A DNA stretch of 64,000 bases from Apophysomyces variabilis (Eukaryota > Mucoromycota > Mucoromycetes > Mucorales > Mucoraceae). The notes under the pieces were generated by a model. That model ran no database searches and was not told where the DNA came from. It saw only the letters and a program-made list of their open reading frames with translations. Within the stretch, counting starts at the first letter, position 1; each line of letters starts with the position of its first letter. Of this stretch, positions 16,145 through 28,091 are shown in pieces. Position numbers and translations under genes: made by a program. The stretch lies in contig MZZL01000408.1 in assembly GCA_002749535.1 (NCBI GenBank), positions 1,355,465 to 1,419,464 on the forward strand, given 5' to 3'.

Positions 16145-19036
16145 GTCGGGAAGTGAAGAGAAGTTAAGTCGAGGTTCTTGTTTCGCTGTTTAAATAGGAT
16201 CAAGAGATGAATGTGTAACATGTCTTTGAATGCACCTATTCTGTCCTTTTTGCTCAGGCGAGCGACTTCTCTACCTTTAACGTTGTTTTAGAAAGAAAAC
16301 CGGCTCAGTGTAACCAGTATGTCAAGTTCAATTTACTAGACTTTTCTTCGGTACAGACCTTCTAAAAATAACAGAAGATCTTTTTTTCTTTTTGACGATC
16401 AATGATGGTGCGATGTGTCATCTTTTACGGTCACTCGTTCGGTGGAACTGATCTATGCCGGCTCGGAGAAATAATCGGCGAGTCAGATCCCATGACAACC
16501 TTGGTTTGTCTCACGCGGACACACCATGAAACTCTTAAACAATTTCGATGGCCCTTTTCTGTTGGGGACTTTGCTGACATGTAAATAAAGGAAAGCAATT
16601 GCTTAAGCGCTGTTATCTCATCCTTGGCAAGAAGGCATATGTCTTTCCAGGTAAACAGTCTAATGCAGCAAGGCGTAAGCAAACAGAAACCTTATTTATG
16701 CTTCTACATGCTCACATTGGGAGCTGTGAAACAAGCGTTTCCCTGGAACTGGAACTAAGGGACCCCTTCTCACTCGGGAAGTGGAATTTACTCAAGACCA
16801 CCTAAAGTAGCTTCGTTTACCACCAATTAAAACAAAATCAAACAACTTCAGAACAAAATATTTTGCCAATCGGGAACTGAACTTCATTCATGCTGCCCTC
16901 TTTAAACGTTTTCTTTCCTTGAAGGCACCTTTAACCTACTTCAAGTACATCTCAGCAGTCTATTGTTCAAAATCGGTATTTTCAGATTCGCCATCGCTTT
17001 GCTGGCGACACTCTCATGTGTCTCGGAAATAGGCTGCTTGACTACTTCTAAGCACTACTATTGATTATGTGCATCTATCTACACCATGATTTAGGAGCCT
17101 TTAGTTACAGACCATTATTCATAAACCAAGAGCCGAAATCGGACGTCTCATTCGTCAAACTGAAAATGCTAGCTCGCCACGACCTATCTTCTCCTCCGAC
17201 GTTATATCAAAGTCCATTGTTTGTTTAATGTGTGCTATAGTGGAAATGAGGTCTATGCTATCTGATCAGATACCAACAGGTTGGATAACCGTCAGTGTAT
17301 TAATAGACTTTTTTTTTCAACTGTTGAGTCGAAAAAGTAATTGTGCGGGTGTAGCCGCTGATAAGAAGTCAGTTGAATAGAAAGCTGATGATGGCAAAAA
17401 CGTTTGCTGTATCTGATTCTAGATGATATAGGCACAGCATTTCCACAGACGCAGATCGGAGAATATCTTACGCATTATGTCAAAAACTTAACTGTTGCTG
17501 GGAAACGCATGACGCCCTATGCATTACCTTACATGTAGCTGAGGTGCGGCATGAGGTAAAGGAAAAACGAAGTAGCAAGTAATAACCAAGCAAGTCATGT
17601 TATCCAATGGACAAGCTTGTGTCTTTTTCGTTTCCAAGATATGTCCGTAAATAAGTCCCACTTATTATCGTGCGGATATCACGCTAAGTATCATCAACGT
17701 TTACAGGCTATAAATGACTTTTTATATAGTTACCATCCTTATTGCAAACCATGAAACGAGATATTAAAAGCACTCCACTTGTTTGTTTAAGCACTGCAAG
17801 TCCATCAATAAAATCTTGCGACAGGACAGGAAAGGATAGCAATATTAACTTACCTTGTCTGAATACGACGTACTAGCACTTTGAGACCTTTGGGGAGATC
17901 TGCAACATTTCCTATTGCGAAATTCTGTGCATACATGTTTAGCATTCGGTTAAGTCGTAATGTAAGGAGTAAACGTGAAATTATACAAATGTGTCAAGTG
18001 TTGCCTTTTTCGAAGATTGCGACCATGACACTCGTAAGAGATCACCAGATACTTGCCGTCTGTGAACATTTGCCGGATACATTACCATGCATATGTCCCT
18101 GAAGTCACAATACAAACAACTTGCTCGTTACGGTTCCGAAACCCTGCTGGATATCAGATACCAAAATAAGAACGTACTCTCTACAGATACCAGCTTAATG
18201 ATTTTTACACCATCTAGCAATAGACTGTGGGGGATATGCTCTACTTGACTGGCATCTGCAAAAGCTGTATTTGCTAGTTTTCCGCTTGCAGCTGACAAGC
18301 TGCTGTAAAATGCAATGCAAATTAACCCTTGATCTGCATTGATAACGTCTGTTTATCTTCAGTCTGACAAGAATATCATAATCAAGCGGACGTGCCCATG
18401 AGCTGCAATACGCATCGCTCATTAAGAGTGTTCTTCACTTACCGAGAGGACTACAGGGAGGTCGTGTGGACTAAAATGTAAACATGGAAGACGAGTTATC
18501 TACTATGCACGATCATCTGATGTACATACCAGGGATCCTTTTGGAGAACAGAGTCAAAAATTCAAAATGGTGTTGTCCTTTCCTTTTTAGACTGTTCCGA
18601 ATCACTGGGACCAAAAATCACTGTCATTGAAAGGAAATCGATGGATGTCTGAGCAATGAAAAGCTTGTACAGATACGAGAGACGAATAAGGTTTTCCATG
18701 AATGAATGGCTCATAATCTATGTGATGAAGGGAACGACTTGATTTTTATCTGAATGGATGATACATGACAAGGAGAAAACGTTTCCGAATCCAAAGTTAA
18801 AGAGGACGCCCTTTAAATCGGTACGCACCTTAAACACAACGCAGAGACGACACAATGTAATTGAAACGAAATACATATTCCATAGCGCGAATCTATTCTA
18901 TGCATCAACGCGAAATATGAGAAAAATGGCGCAAAGAAAACGTTCAAGAATCTGTCGATACCGGTTGCGGAGTTTGAGCATATTTTGCCTGTGAGCAACC
19001 AAGCAATTGTTAGCAACCCAACATAACAACATTATT
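16145..19036. other. Long gene-poor gap (2.9 kb)
   Basis: No gene can be supported. One minus-strand stretch around 17850-17980 reads like a short exon (MYAQNFAIGNVADLPKG and on, ending at a GTAAGT donor), but I find no partner exons. It may be chance or the relic of a lost gene. Other open frames have no motifs. Confidence 0.4.
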
Positions 19037-19798
<762 letters not shown>

Positions 19799-20295
19799 TT
19801 ACTGCTTTGTGAATAATCCCTACGCTACTTTAAATGGATGTTTAAAGACGCAATAATTTCTACGGTCGCATCGATAAGTGACAAATCACCAGATCATTTA
19901 TTAACTGGGAAGCCACCAAAATCTGCTTGAAACAACAATGCATATACAATCGGTTAGAAGGTGAAATTGGATGTATATTGCGTTGTAGTCGTAGCAAGCG
20001 ATTGAGTAGAATACTAAAACGAGTCATTTCAAAGTAAAATTTGCATCCCTCACGGACTCATGTACTTATTCAATCGGTCGATACTGCAGCCAATATGAAG
20101 GCACTAAAACAAGAGAGAATTTCTTTCATGATTTTTTCAATATCATAACCATTTAATTTACAACAGTTCAGTCCATTCATCTGAAATCCCAAAACTTGCT
20201 ACACATGAACCTCATCTTGGCGCAGGTAGAGTTTGGCCATAATTTTCCTCTATCGGTCTTTCCGTAGTGTTGGTCTCATTTGCCACATCAAAGTC
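19799..20295. other. Convergent intergenic region
   Basis: About 0.5 kb between the stop codons of TAD2 (+) and the PP2C gene (-). AT-rich; nothing coding is seen. Confidence 0.45.
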
Positions 20296-21642
20296 TCAGG
20301 ATTGCTTTTCTGAGTCTGAGGATATTGTGTTACCGAGGGCGTCTGTTTTCTTTGCTGCCGAGGCGCGCGATACCATCCAATCGTACCATTCTTCCTCGGT
20401 TTTGCCGTTCAAGATAGCAACGATCATGATCGACATATTATCACATCCGACACCACCTGTCTCGCTCTCTGGTGCAAGACATAACTCTATAATAATCTCG
20501 CAAATCTCGTCCAAGGGTGTCCGTTTGGCGATCTCCTCTCTTATAATATCGACAACAATCTGGTTTGTCATACAATCCCATATCCCTGATTACCCGATGA
20601 ACAACGTAGTTTCCAGATGTAAAAAAACCTTTACCATCGCATGCTAATACGAGGAATTCGTCGTTTCCAGTTATGCAATGCTCAGTAATGTCCGGTTCAC
20701 CTAAAATATAGCTAATTCAGTCATCATGATACGTTAATACAATGTCATACAGGTGACGATCTGCCTCTCTGCTGGAAGGTGTTTGCTTTGTTTGAATTCA
20801 AAGTCTCCAATAGCGCGTGATAAGGCCAAGTTGCCTATCATTATCATAATTAGAAGATGCGGTGATCAAAATGGGGGATATAGTGCATTACCATTGACAC
20901 GTCCAAGTCTAACAAATCCGCCTGCGGCAATGATGCGTTGCAATTCCGGTCCATTGTCAGGCTTGTGATCCTCTGATAGTGCAATTGCTTTTCCTTTCAC
21001 ACTGATGACAGAGCGGGAATCACCAGCATTGGCCTAACAAAGAGATGAATTGATACGCTTTATGCGGCAATCCATAACCTACAACGTAGATCTTGTTCTC
21101 GGGGGTCAAAAGAGCAGTTACAGCAGTACATCCGGATGGATCACCGCAGTAATTTTCGTCTAATTGATTGTTAGGACATACAATGCAAAATGATAAGGTT
21201 TGCCTTTTCTTAGATCTTGGTCAAGTGACATAAATGCATCCTTCAAGGCATCACGATACTTTTTCTGGCCGAAATAAGAGCTCTCTTGGACCTTGCGATG
21301 CAGATTCTGCCCGGTATATTGGGCAATCGAGGCACCTGCACCCTTTTAGTTCTGCTGTCAGCGACGGTAATACACTCACCGCCGTGACCATCGTAGACAC
21401 CAAAAAAGCTTGATCCTGCATCATCCAAGTCTAGCACTGTTGCATGCGCATCTTCCATAGCTGTACAGTCAAAGTTAAGGACAACGTTCAATAATCCTGC
21501 GTCATTAGTCATCTGATGTCCAGTTGAGCTGAAAGGATACTCAATCGCCAGCCCTGCATGGCGGAGACAGCGTACATCAAGTTCTTATTTTTATCCTTAT
21601 GTGTGGTCTTATCGACAACAGGCTCGGAAAGTATCTGTCCCA
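20296..21642 (-). CDS. PTC2: Type 2C Ser/Thr protein phosphatase, Ptc2/Ptc3 type
   Basis: Metal-dependent phosphatase acting in stress MAP-kinase and checkpoint pathways in yeast relatives (known for the family). It starts [18 protein letters not shown], with Gly2 fitting N-myristoylation, then [16 protein letters not shown]. Metal-binding motifs follow in order: [18 protein letters not shown], the GCTAVTALL strand, [10 protein letters not shown], the [12 protein letters not shown] segment, [11 protein letters not shown] and [14 protein letters not shown]. All the Asp/Gly residues expected at the two-metal centre are visible. It ends [11 protein letters not shown] plus a short polar tail. Seven or so exons join with introns of about 45-100 nt. 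The start at 21642 is fixed by the conserved MGQ.LSEPV leader of fungal Ptc2/3. The neighbours are unrelated. Confidence 0.88.
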
Positions 21643-23815
21643 TGTTGTCTGCCAAAGAAGAAAACAACGTAAAGTGGTTCCAATTATTGTTATTGTTATT
21701 CAATGTGATTCATCATCCATACATTGTTGATGTGAGGAAACGGGCAAGAAGAGGAAGCGGTTTGGTACCCCGCTGATTCTCAAAAGCGTTGCTTGCGCCC
21801 GTTTCCATGTGCTTACATGCAGTAATCCTTGTCCCGCATGAAACAAACACCGTATTATCAAGCTAAAATTGCATTTAGGCTGGTAATAAGAGGTACATTG
21901 AACAATACAGATACAGAAACAAACATGATTTGCAGTTTGAATTATGCCTTTGCACGCAAATACTAAGAGATAGGGGTCATGTAACAGATGACAGGAATGC
22001 GATTCAGAAACACAGGGACCCCGTACATGCCTTAAGGTATAACAATCTATTAGTAGTTAGCGCTAAACGACCGTTTTTCCTACCTTCTTCAAGAAGAAAT
22101 CGTCAAGTTCTCGTTTCTAACGTTATGGCAAAACTCTAGTCATGTTCTGATGATGTTATTTTGATGAAATGTTGATATACCTTTGATTGATATCATCTCC
22201 TGATATCATTATCGGTAAAAGTGCCCCATTACCGTGAAATTTCCATGCTACTACAGCTACTGCACAAACATTCATGTAGAACCTGCATTATAGGTTGTAT
22301 TCTTCATTTTTACAGCGTGAAGAGAACATTATGGCGTGTCGGATCCATGCTTGGCGATCAGATCTTGTTACTTTACTCACTGAGTCATAGATCCGATTTG
22401 TAAGTCTACTATTACCCGATTTGACCTTTGACCAGAACTCTTCAATAGCATTCTTTTTAGCCTCTGTTCTCGATCAGCTCACGGACGGTTACAGCTCTCT
22501 GTATTGGAGTATTGTCTATCACGTTACAATGGCCTTCCATATCATGTTTACAAGCGAACTTGCAATTCCAGCGCATATGGGGTGGTACCCGCGTGCTTGT
22601 CCTATCCGAGGCAGCATGGGGGTTGTATATAACAAATGAGCGGCAATGCTAGCCGATTTAAATAAATGCCGGCCAAAGAGCTGAATAGTAAAAATTGTCA
22701 ATAAACTACTTGCTTCAGCTACACAATACTTGTCACTTACAGGCATCATAAAACCCCCAAAGATATTATTGGCACCTAAATTGGGGAATAGTGATGGGCT
22801 CACTTTAAGACCTGGTAGAAAAAGGCTGGCAGATCAAAATAAGATAATGACTTCCCGCCTTGGCATCATTTCCTATTCCAAATGAGTCAATGATATTACA
22901 TTGAGAGGGTTTTGATACTTATCGGTTTAAATATAGAGACTGGAGTAGTGAAGATTGGAGACAATCAATGAATCCCTTATGCCATTGATATCATTTACAC
23001 TCATCAAGGAAAGGAGTACGCATAAACGTGATCCCATCAATGAAAAAACATGTACATGAAAAATCAGAAAGCCAACAGTGGTCGCGTGCTGTAAACCAAC
23101 CGCATCGTCAGTATGGAATCATGAAATAGCACATCAATCAAACACTTACAGACATCATACCACTGTGGTAGCGAGATAAAAAGAAATGAAAAAAAAAGAT
23201 GCAAACAGTAAAATACTGTGAGACTGGAATATGGCTTTATTCTCGATACCACTCTCTTATTTATACTTTTTCTACATTATCTCAGCTATCATGATGTGAC
23301 TTTTAATAGTGTCGATCACTAGTCTTATCGATATGTAGCTTCTACCCAGTTTTCAGGGAAGTATTTGACATAGAATCTCCGATATAGATGATCTTATTAT
23401 AGTTTAGCCGTATTTAGGGTTGTTGTCCTAGTGGATACAACAACCACATCCAGGATAAACGCACTCCTTTTAGAGACACTGATGCTCAACGGGACGAGCC
23501 GTTGAGGGAAACAGGGAAAGCAAAAGAGGAAGTCCAAAGAAGTAAGAGGACTTCCTCCAAACTTTACCGGCAGCACAACTATGTGACACAGAGTTAATCT
23601 ATGTTCAAAAAGTAGATGGAAGTACTAGACCTGAGGAGAAGATGAGTAATTGAGAAGAAAAATTCTCACACTCTATATAAACGGCAACATGACCATGACT
23701 TCTTTTTTCAAAGGCCCACGGTGTTATCAATGCAAAAAAAAAGCGGTATGGATGGGAAAGCAGTAAAAGTAATCTACAGCAGATATGATTGTTTCGTATT
23801 TGAATTCACATTACC
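21643..23815. other. Gene-poor region
   Basis: Upstream of the PP2C start lies 2.2 kb without a supportable gene. The scattered open frames (for example 22519-22803 minus) are hydrophobic or compositionally random and lack splice partners or motifs. Confidence 0.4.
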
Positions 23816-25413
23816 GCCATGGATTTGCGGACCTCATACTTGTCTTTGTGCTTCAACAGCCCTTGCTCAACCTGTAAAGAAGTCTAATAAGTAATAGTTC
23901 CTATTTGGTAGTATAATTTACTATGAATGCGAAAAAGGGTAATATCCTTCAACAGGATCTGTGAGCAATGATAAAGTTGAATACTTCAGAGACGGAAAAG
24001 CAATATCATCGTTATACGTCTCGATTTTGGTACTGAATACTTTCCAGCTTCAATAACCGCAATAAGCAATTAAAGTAAAGGCTGTGGTGTTGTCATAGAA
24101 GAAGTAATATTATTTATTTACCTCTGCATACAACAAAGGATGAAGATAGTATTATTAGGTATTGATATATAAGACTTTTTCCGTAATTGCATGATGGTAA
24201 GGTATGTCAATGCTCACTGCTGTCATGTTCATGCATATTAATGTGCAAGAAGACGAATCTTCCGGATATATTAACGTACATACAAAACAGAACAGGGTAT
24301 ATCAACTGAGGAAGAAATATCCTTAGGTTCTATATGTGAATGAACATAATCATCATGGTTGGCATCTTCGACTTGGGGAAAAGTAATTCAAATAACAGTC
24401 AGTTAGTAAAATTCACGTCCCTGATTTTGGGGTATCATTCACTGGGTTCACCGGAAACAATCGGCTGATGAGGCGAGAATGAATTGTTCCGTGCACTGTG
24501 AACAATATCGGGCATCGTAATGATATTATGTTTTCTATGGTGGACAAAAGATTGCTAGAGCAAAGGAAAGCTAAACAGTAGTGTAACACATGCAATTCGG
24601 AAGGTTTGTAGTGTTAGAGCTGCTTTCTACAGAATTAACGAATTCTTCTACTTTGTCTAATAGATCCGGAATGTCCATCACGTTTGATCTATGAGACAGG
24701 CAATGTTCCGCTCGTGTACCAATTTGACCATTCACACCATCTTTGCTTCTTTTCCATTAAGCTTTCTCTTTCTGAACAGATGCAGTCTAACGTTTTCTCA
24801 CTTCACTGCAGATCGGTTCTACTTCAATCATGACTGCCTCCTCTTCGATCTTAGATGTGGTAATCGCTTTCATAGATATTTGGATATTTGGATGCACTTT
24901 ATGGCCTAAATAAGCTTTCTAGCTTAATGTCGTTCTCTTTTTATTTGGGAATGTTGTACTTTATTTCCAAAAAATTAAAGTCGTATCTAGCAAATTCACT
25001 TGGCGCATTTTGGAAACTGGGCTTGACGCTAACAAATTACATTGATTGTCGTGTTATAAGAGTTCGAAATGACCACTTTTACATACCTGTCATAAAACTG
25101 ACGACGCCATACCCATCTCCCCGCCAAGTGAATGCAAGATGCATATATAAATTTCAGTTGGTGGGTAATAGAAGAAAATAACAATAATATTCAATGACAC
25201 TTACTAAATAGCGGGCGTAAAAGCCCTATCCACTTGACTTGTGGATCTTTTCTGCCTTTTTGCTTGCTGCCTCTCAGATCGCCTTACAGGAGCTCGGGAC
25301 GATTCTAGTCTTTCTTCTTCTCGTCGGCTGATTCGTCTGCGAGACCTGGGTGGTTCAACCATAACCTCGGTTTGGCTGGCTCTTGTTCGACGTCGTGCAG
25401 TTGAAGCTATCAT
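23816..25413 (-). CDS. Doubtful multi-exon gene with a basic Arg-rich N-terminus
   Basis: I do not recognise this gene. Several minus-strand stretches look coding. 25413-25205 starts with ATG and is Arg/Ser-rich (ARRRTRASQTEVMVEPPRSR, then RRSERQQAKRQKR); it ends in a GTAAGT donor that joins in phase to VKPSFQNAPS near 25030. Near 24880-24800 there is TTSKIEEEAVMIEVEPICSE, near 24680-24600 DIPDLLDKVEEFVNSVESSS, and the last piece 23881-23816 reads VEQGLLKHKDKYEVRKSMAV and ends at a stop after an ACAG acceptor. I could not join the middle exons in one consistent phase, so this may be one nuclear-looking disordered protein, two genes, or a decaying gene. RNA data would settle it. Confidence 0.3.
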
Positions 25414-28091
25414 GTTCTCTTAATTTTTGTAGAATACCTATTGTCTGCTAAAGTCTTCTGCAGCCTTCTTATCTCATATGGTTTGAAAGTTCGTCTGCAT
25501 CACACCCGGCAAAAACTATCTTGGTATGTCTTCGAATAGATTACGTAAAAGTTGCAGCATCATCGAGTGCATCCGAACAAAGTTTACATAGTTTATGCCA
25601 TTTCCATTTCCTTGTACAATGGATTTGCATGGAATGTTACATAAATATTACACGTGTGGATACAGTTTATAACTCGTCTACTGTTCCCATCAATAATACC
25701 TCAATGTCTATCTTGATTCAAAATTATGTCATGCTTACAGAAAATGACGGGAAAAGAACGAAAATGACATGTGAAGGAAAATAAACAAGTGGGTGACATG
25801 CTTTCCATTAGCGGTTTTTCTGCTAGATAACCGGAAAAATAGCTCAAATTCCTAACTGGATCGTATTCACAGCAGTAAAAGTGCAAGAATACACAAAGTA
25901 CCCTTTATTAATCTTTTTGCAAGTAGGACATCTTGACAACTCGCAGTGCATCTCAAGTCCTGATATTAACAAGTCGATTTGCTTATGGGATAGATTGTTA
26001 AGGTATTAGATATGTCATTATTCTAGCTTACAGACTCTGGGTGCGTCTTATAGAGGTTTGTGGATTACTTTCGTTTTCGAGCTAAGTGAATTTCAATCTA
26101 GCACTATCTAGTTTCTTGGGTTTATTCAGTGGTTCAAATGAGCGCAAAAATAATTAATTGTGTCCGCCCAGGCTAGATCAATGTGGTAAAAATTGAGGTG
26201 GGATGGAAAAATATATGAATTCTGCCATGTGACATAGTTACATGAGAGCATTCTTTTTTTTTTGGTAACTTGTTTTCATTCTCTTTTGTCAAGATCGAAG
26301 TTATCAGACTGCAGCTACTTCCTTGCCATGTCCTTGGAATGGTGAACAGGCGAGATCATCAACTGCTGGAAACGACTGCAGAGAGTCAAATCCAGCACAC
26401 TTCACTCATAGGAAGTTCTGCTGAAAGTCATCGTCTAACTTGGATAGTGTGTCTCGTTTGAAAAACGTAGAACGGTTATGTACTGCATACAGATCCTGTA
26501 GAGCACGGTCACTAAAGTTCTTTCCGTTCACACCAACCCCCTCTTTTTATAGCTTTTTCTGAGTTTGAAAGAAAAAAATTTTTAGTGACTGCAACAAAGT
26601 TTACAGGTTCTGTGACGGCCTACTCTTTTTATATAACTACCAAATTTTAACTCAGCAGTACCATATGAATTATCCATCTATCTGAATAAAGGAACAACAA
26701 CCTTAACCTCAAATAACTCACTTGTGCTTTCAAAACCATTCAACAATATTTTACCAAAACTCTTACCTGTGGTCAGTATTAGTATTCAAGAGTGTATCGA
26801 ATATTAGTGGAGGATTCAATCATAAACTGCTAAAAGAATCACGTCACATAACAGTCCTTGCAAGGTAATTTGCGTCAGCCAAAAAGTACTTTTGCGCCAG
26901 CGAATATGATACCTTCACGTTCGTTCCTGCGCTAAATCTGGTTGCCTCCGCTCCGACTCCAGATGTGGTACAATCCCCCAAAACCGCGCTTTATTCGTAG
27001 AAAAAATAATATAAAATAAAAAACCCCTTCATCCATCTCAACTCATATCTTGAAAGACGCACTACAATCGACTTTTTTTGGGGAAGGGGAGATGTCAGAA
27101 GAAACGATGGAAGAAGCATGGTTGGGTGTGAACCACATCTTTCGTCTTCTCTTCGGCAACCTTCGCCTTTGCGCCAACTAGAAAGAAGAATCCCCAATGT
27201 AAGTAGTCCAAATCTTGCCAAGTTCTAAGATAAACGTCAGAATAAACTGGTATGCTCTTATTAAGTTATGGTGCATTCAAGTAAGCGGCACTATAAGAAC
27301 AGAAAGGTGGTTGAGTGATAAAGCAAAACCAGTCATGTCTACCAACTCGTGTATGAAATTTATATGCTTGCTTGGAGAATTTTCTACTTCCTTTGAACTT
27401 CCGAACCTACTTTATTCCTGACTCATATGCTTTAAGATATTATCTCCACCATTTTGTTTTAATAGCGGTAGGTGTTGCTGATCACTCCAGACTCTTCAAT
27501 GAATGTATTGGCTGTAATTATCATTTAGATTTGGTTAACACATTAACATTCTATTCTATCTATGTGCTACTGAGGCACCGGTGGACACAGAATAGCAAAG
27601 ACAGAAAGAACCACTTATCATCACCAATCCTTCAGATTTTACAGAAATATGTTAGTAACCATCCCAATCGGCACATTATCCGCGCCTTATCGTAGATATC
27701 CAAGTAGAACAATTATTTATCACATAAAAGAATTAATCAGAGTTTCGCTTATTCCTTGGCGTTTCTTACTTTTTTATACACAGAAGGCGCTTTTTCCCTT
27801 CCCTTCCCATCGCCCGTTTCTTTTACAGTCTGCCTCCTCTTTATGCTCCCAAAAATTCAATAGCAAAACTGCGGCAATATGCCACAGCCTGTCGAAATAT
27901 GTGGAATGGCGCCACGGTTCCCTACATTACCCAACGACTCATACTGTTGCTATTACGATTCGCTCTGGCTCCCCAAAGGGAAAGACAAAACTACAACTTG
28001 CGGAAGCGGAAGCAGGAAAGAAAAGACAAGCATGACATGTATACTCTTTCCTTACGTGTCATGTAGATCTAACTAGGATATAATAATCTAG
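25414..28091. other. Gene-poor region left of the Fanzor-like gene
   Basis: No convincing gene. At 27879-28038 a plus-strand frame (MPQPVEICGMAPRFPTLPND and on) ends at a GTATAC donor and could be a first exon of the Fanzor-like gene. Its phase is off by one relative to the next exon at 28092, so it is not included. Confidence 0.35.

Noticed and set aside
17850..17980. Possible exon (MYAQNFAIGNVADLPKG) with a GTAAGT donor on the minus strand
   Set aside because: No acceptor exon in phase was found on either side.
27879..28038. Candidate first exon of the plus-strand Fanzor-like gene
   Set aside because: Its donor is in phase 1 whereas the acceptor at 28092 needs phase 2, so it was kept out of the model.
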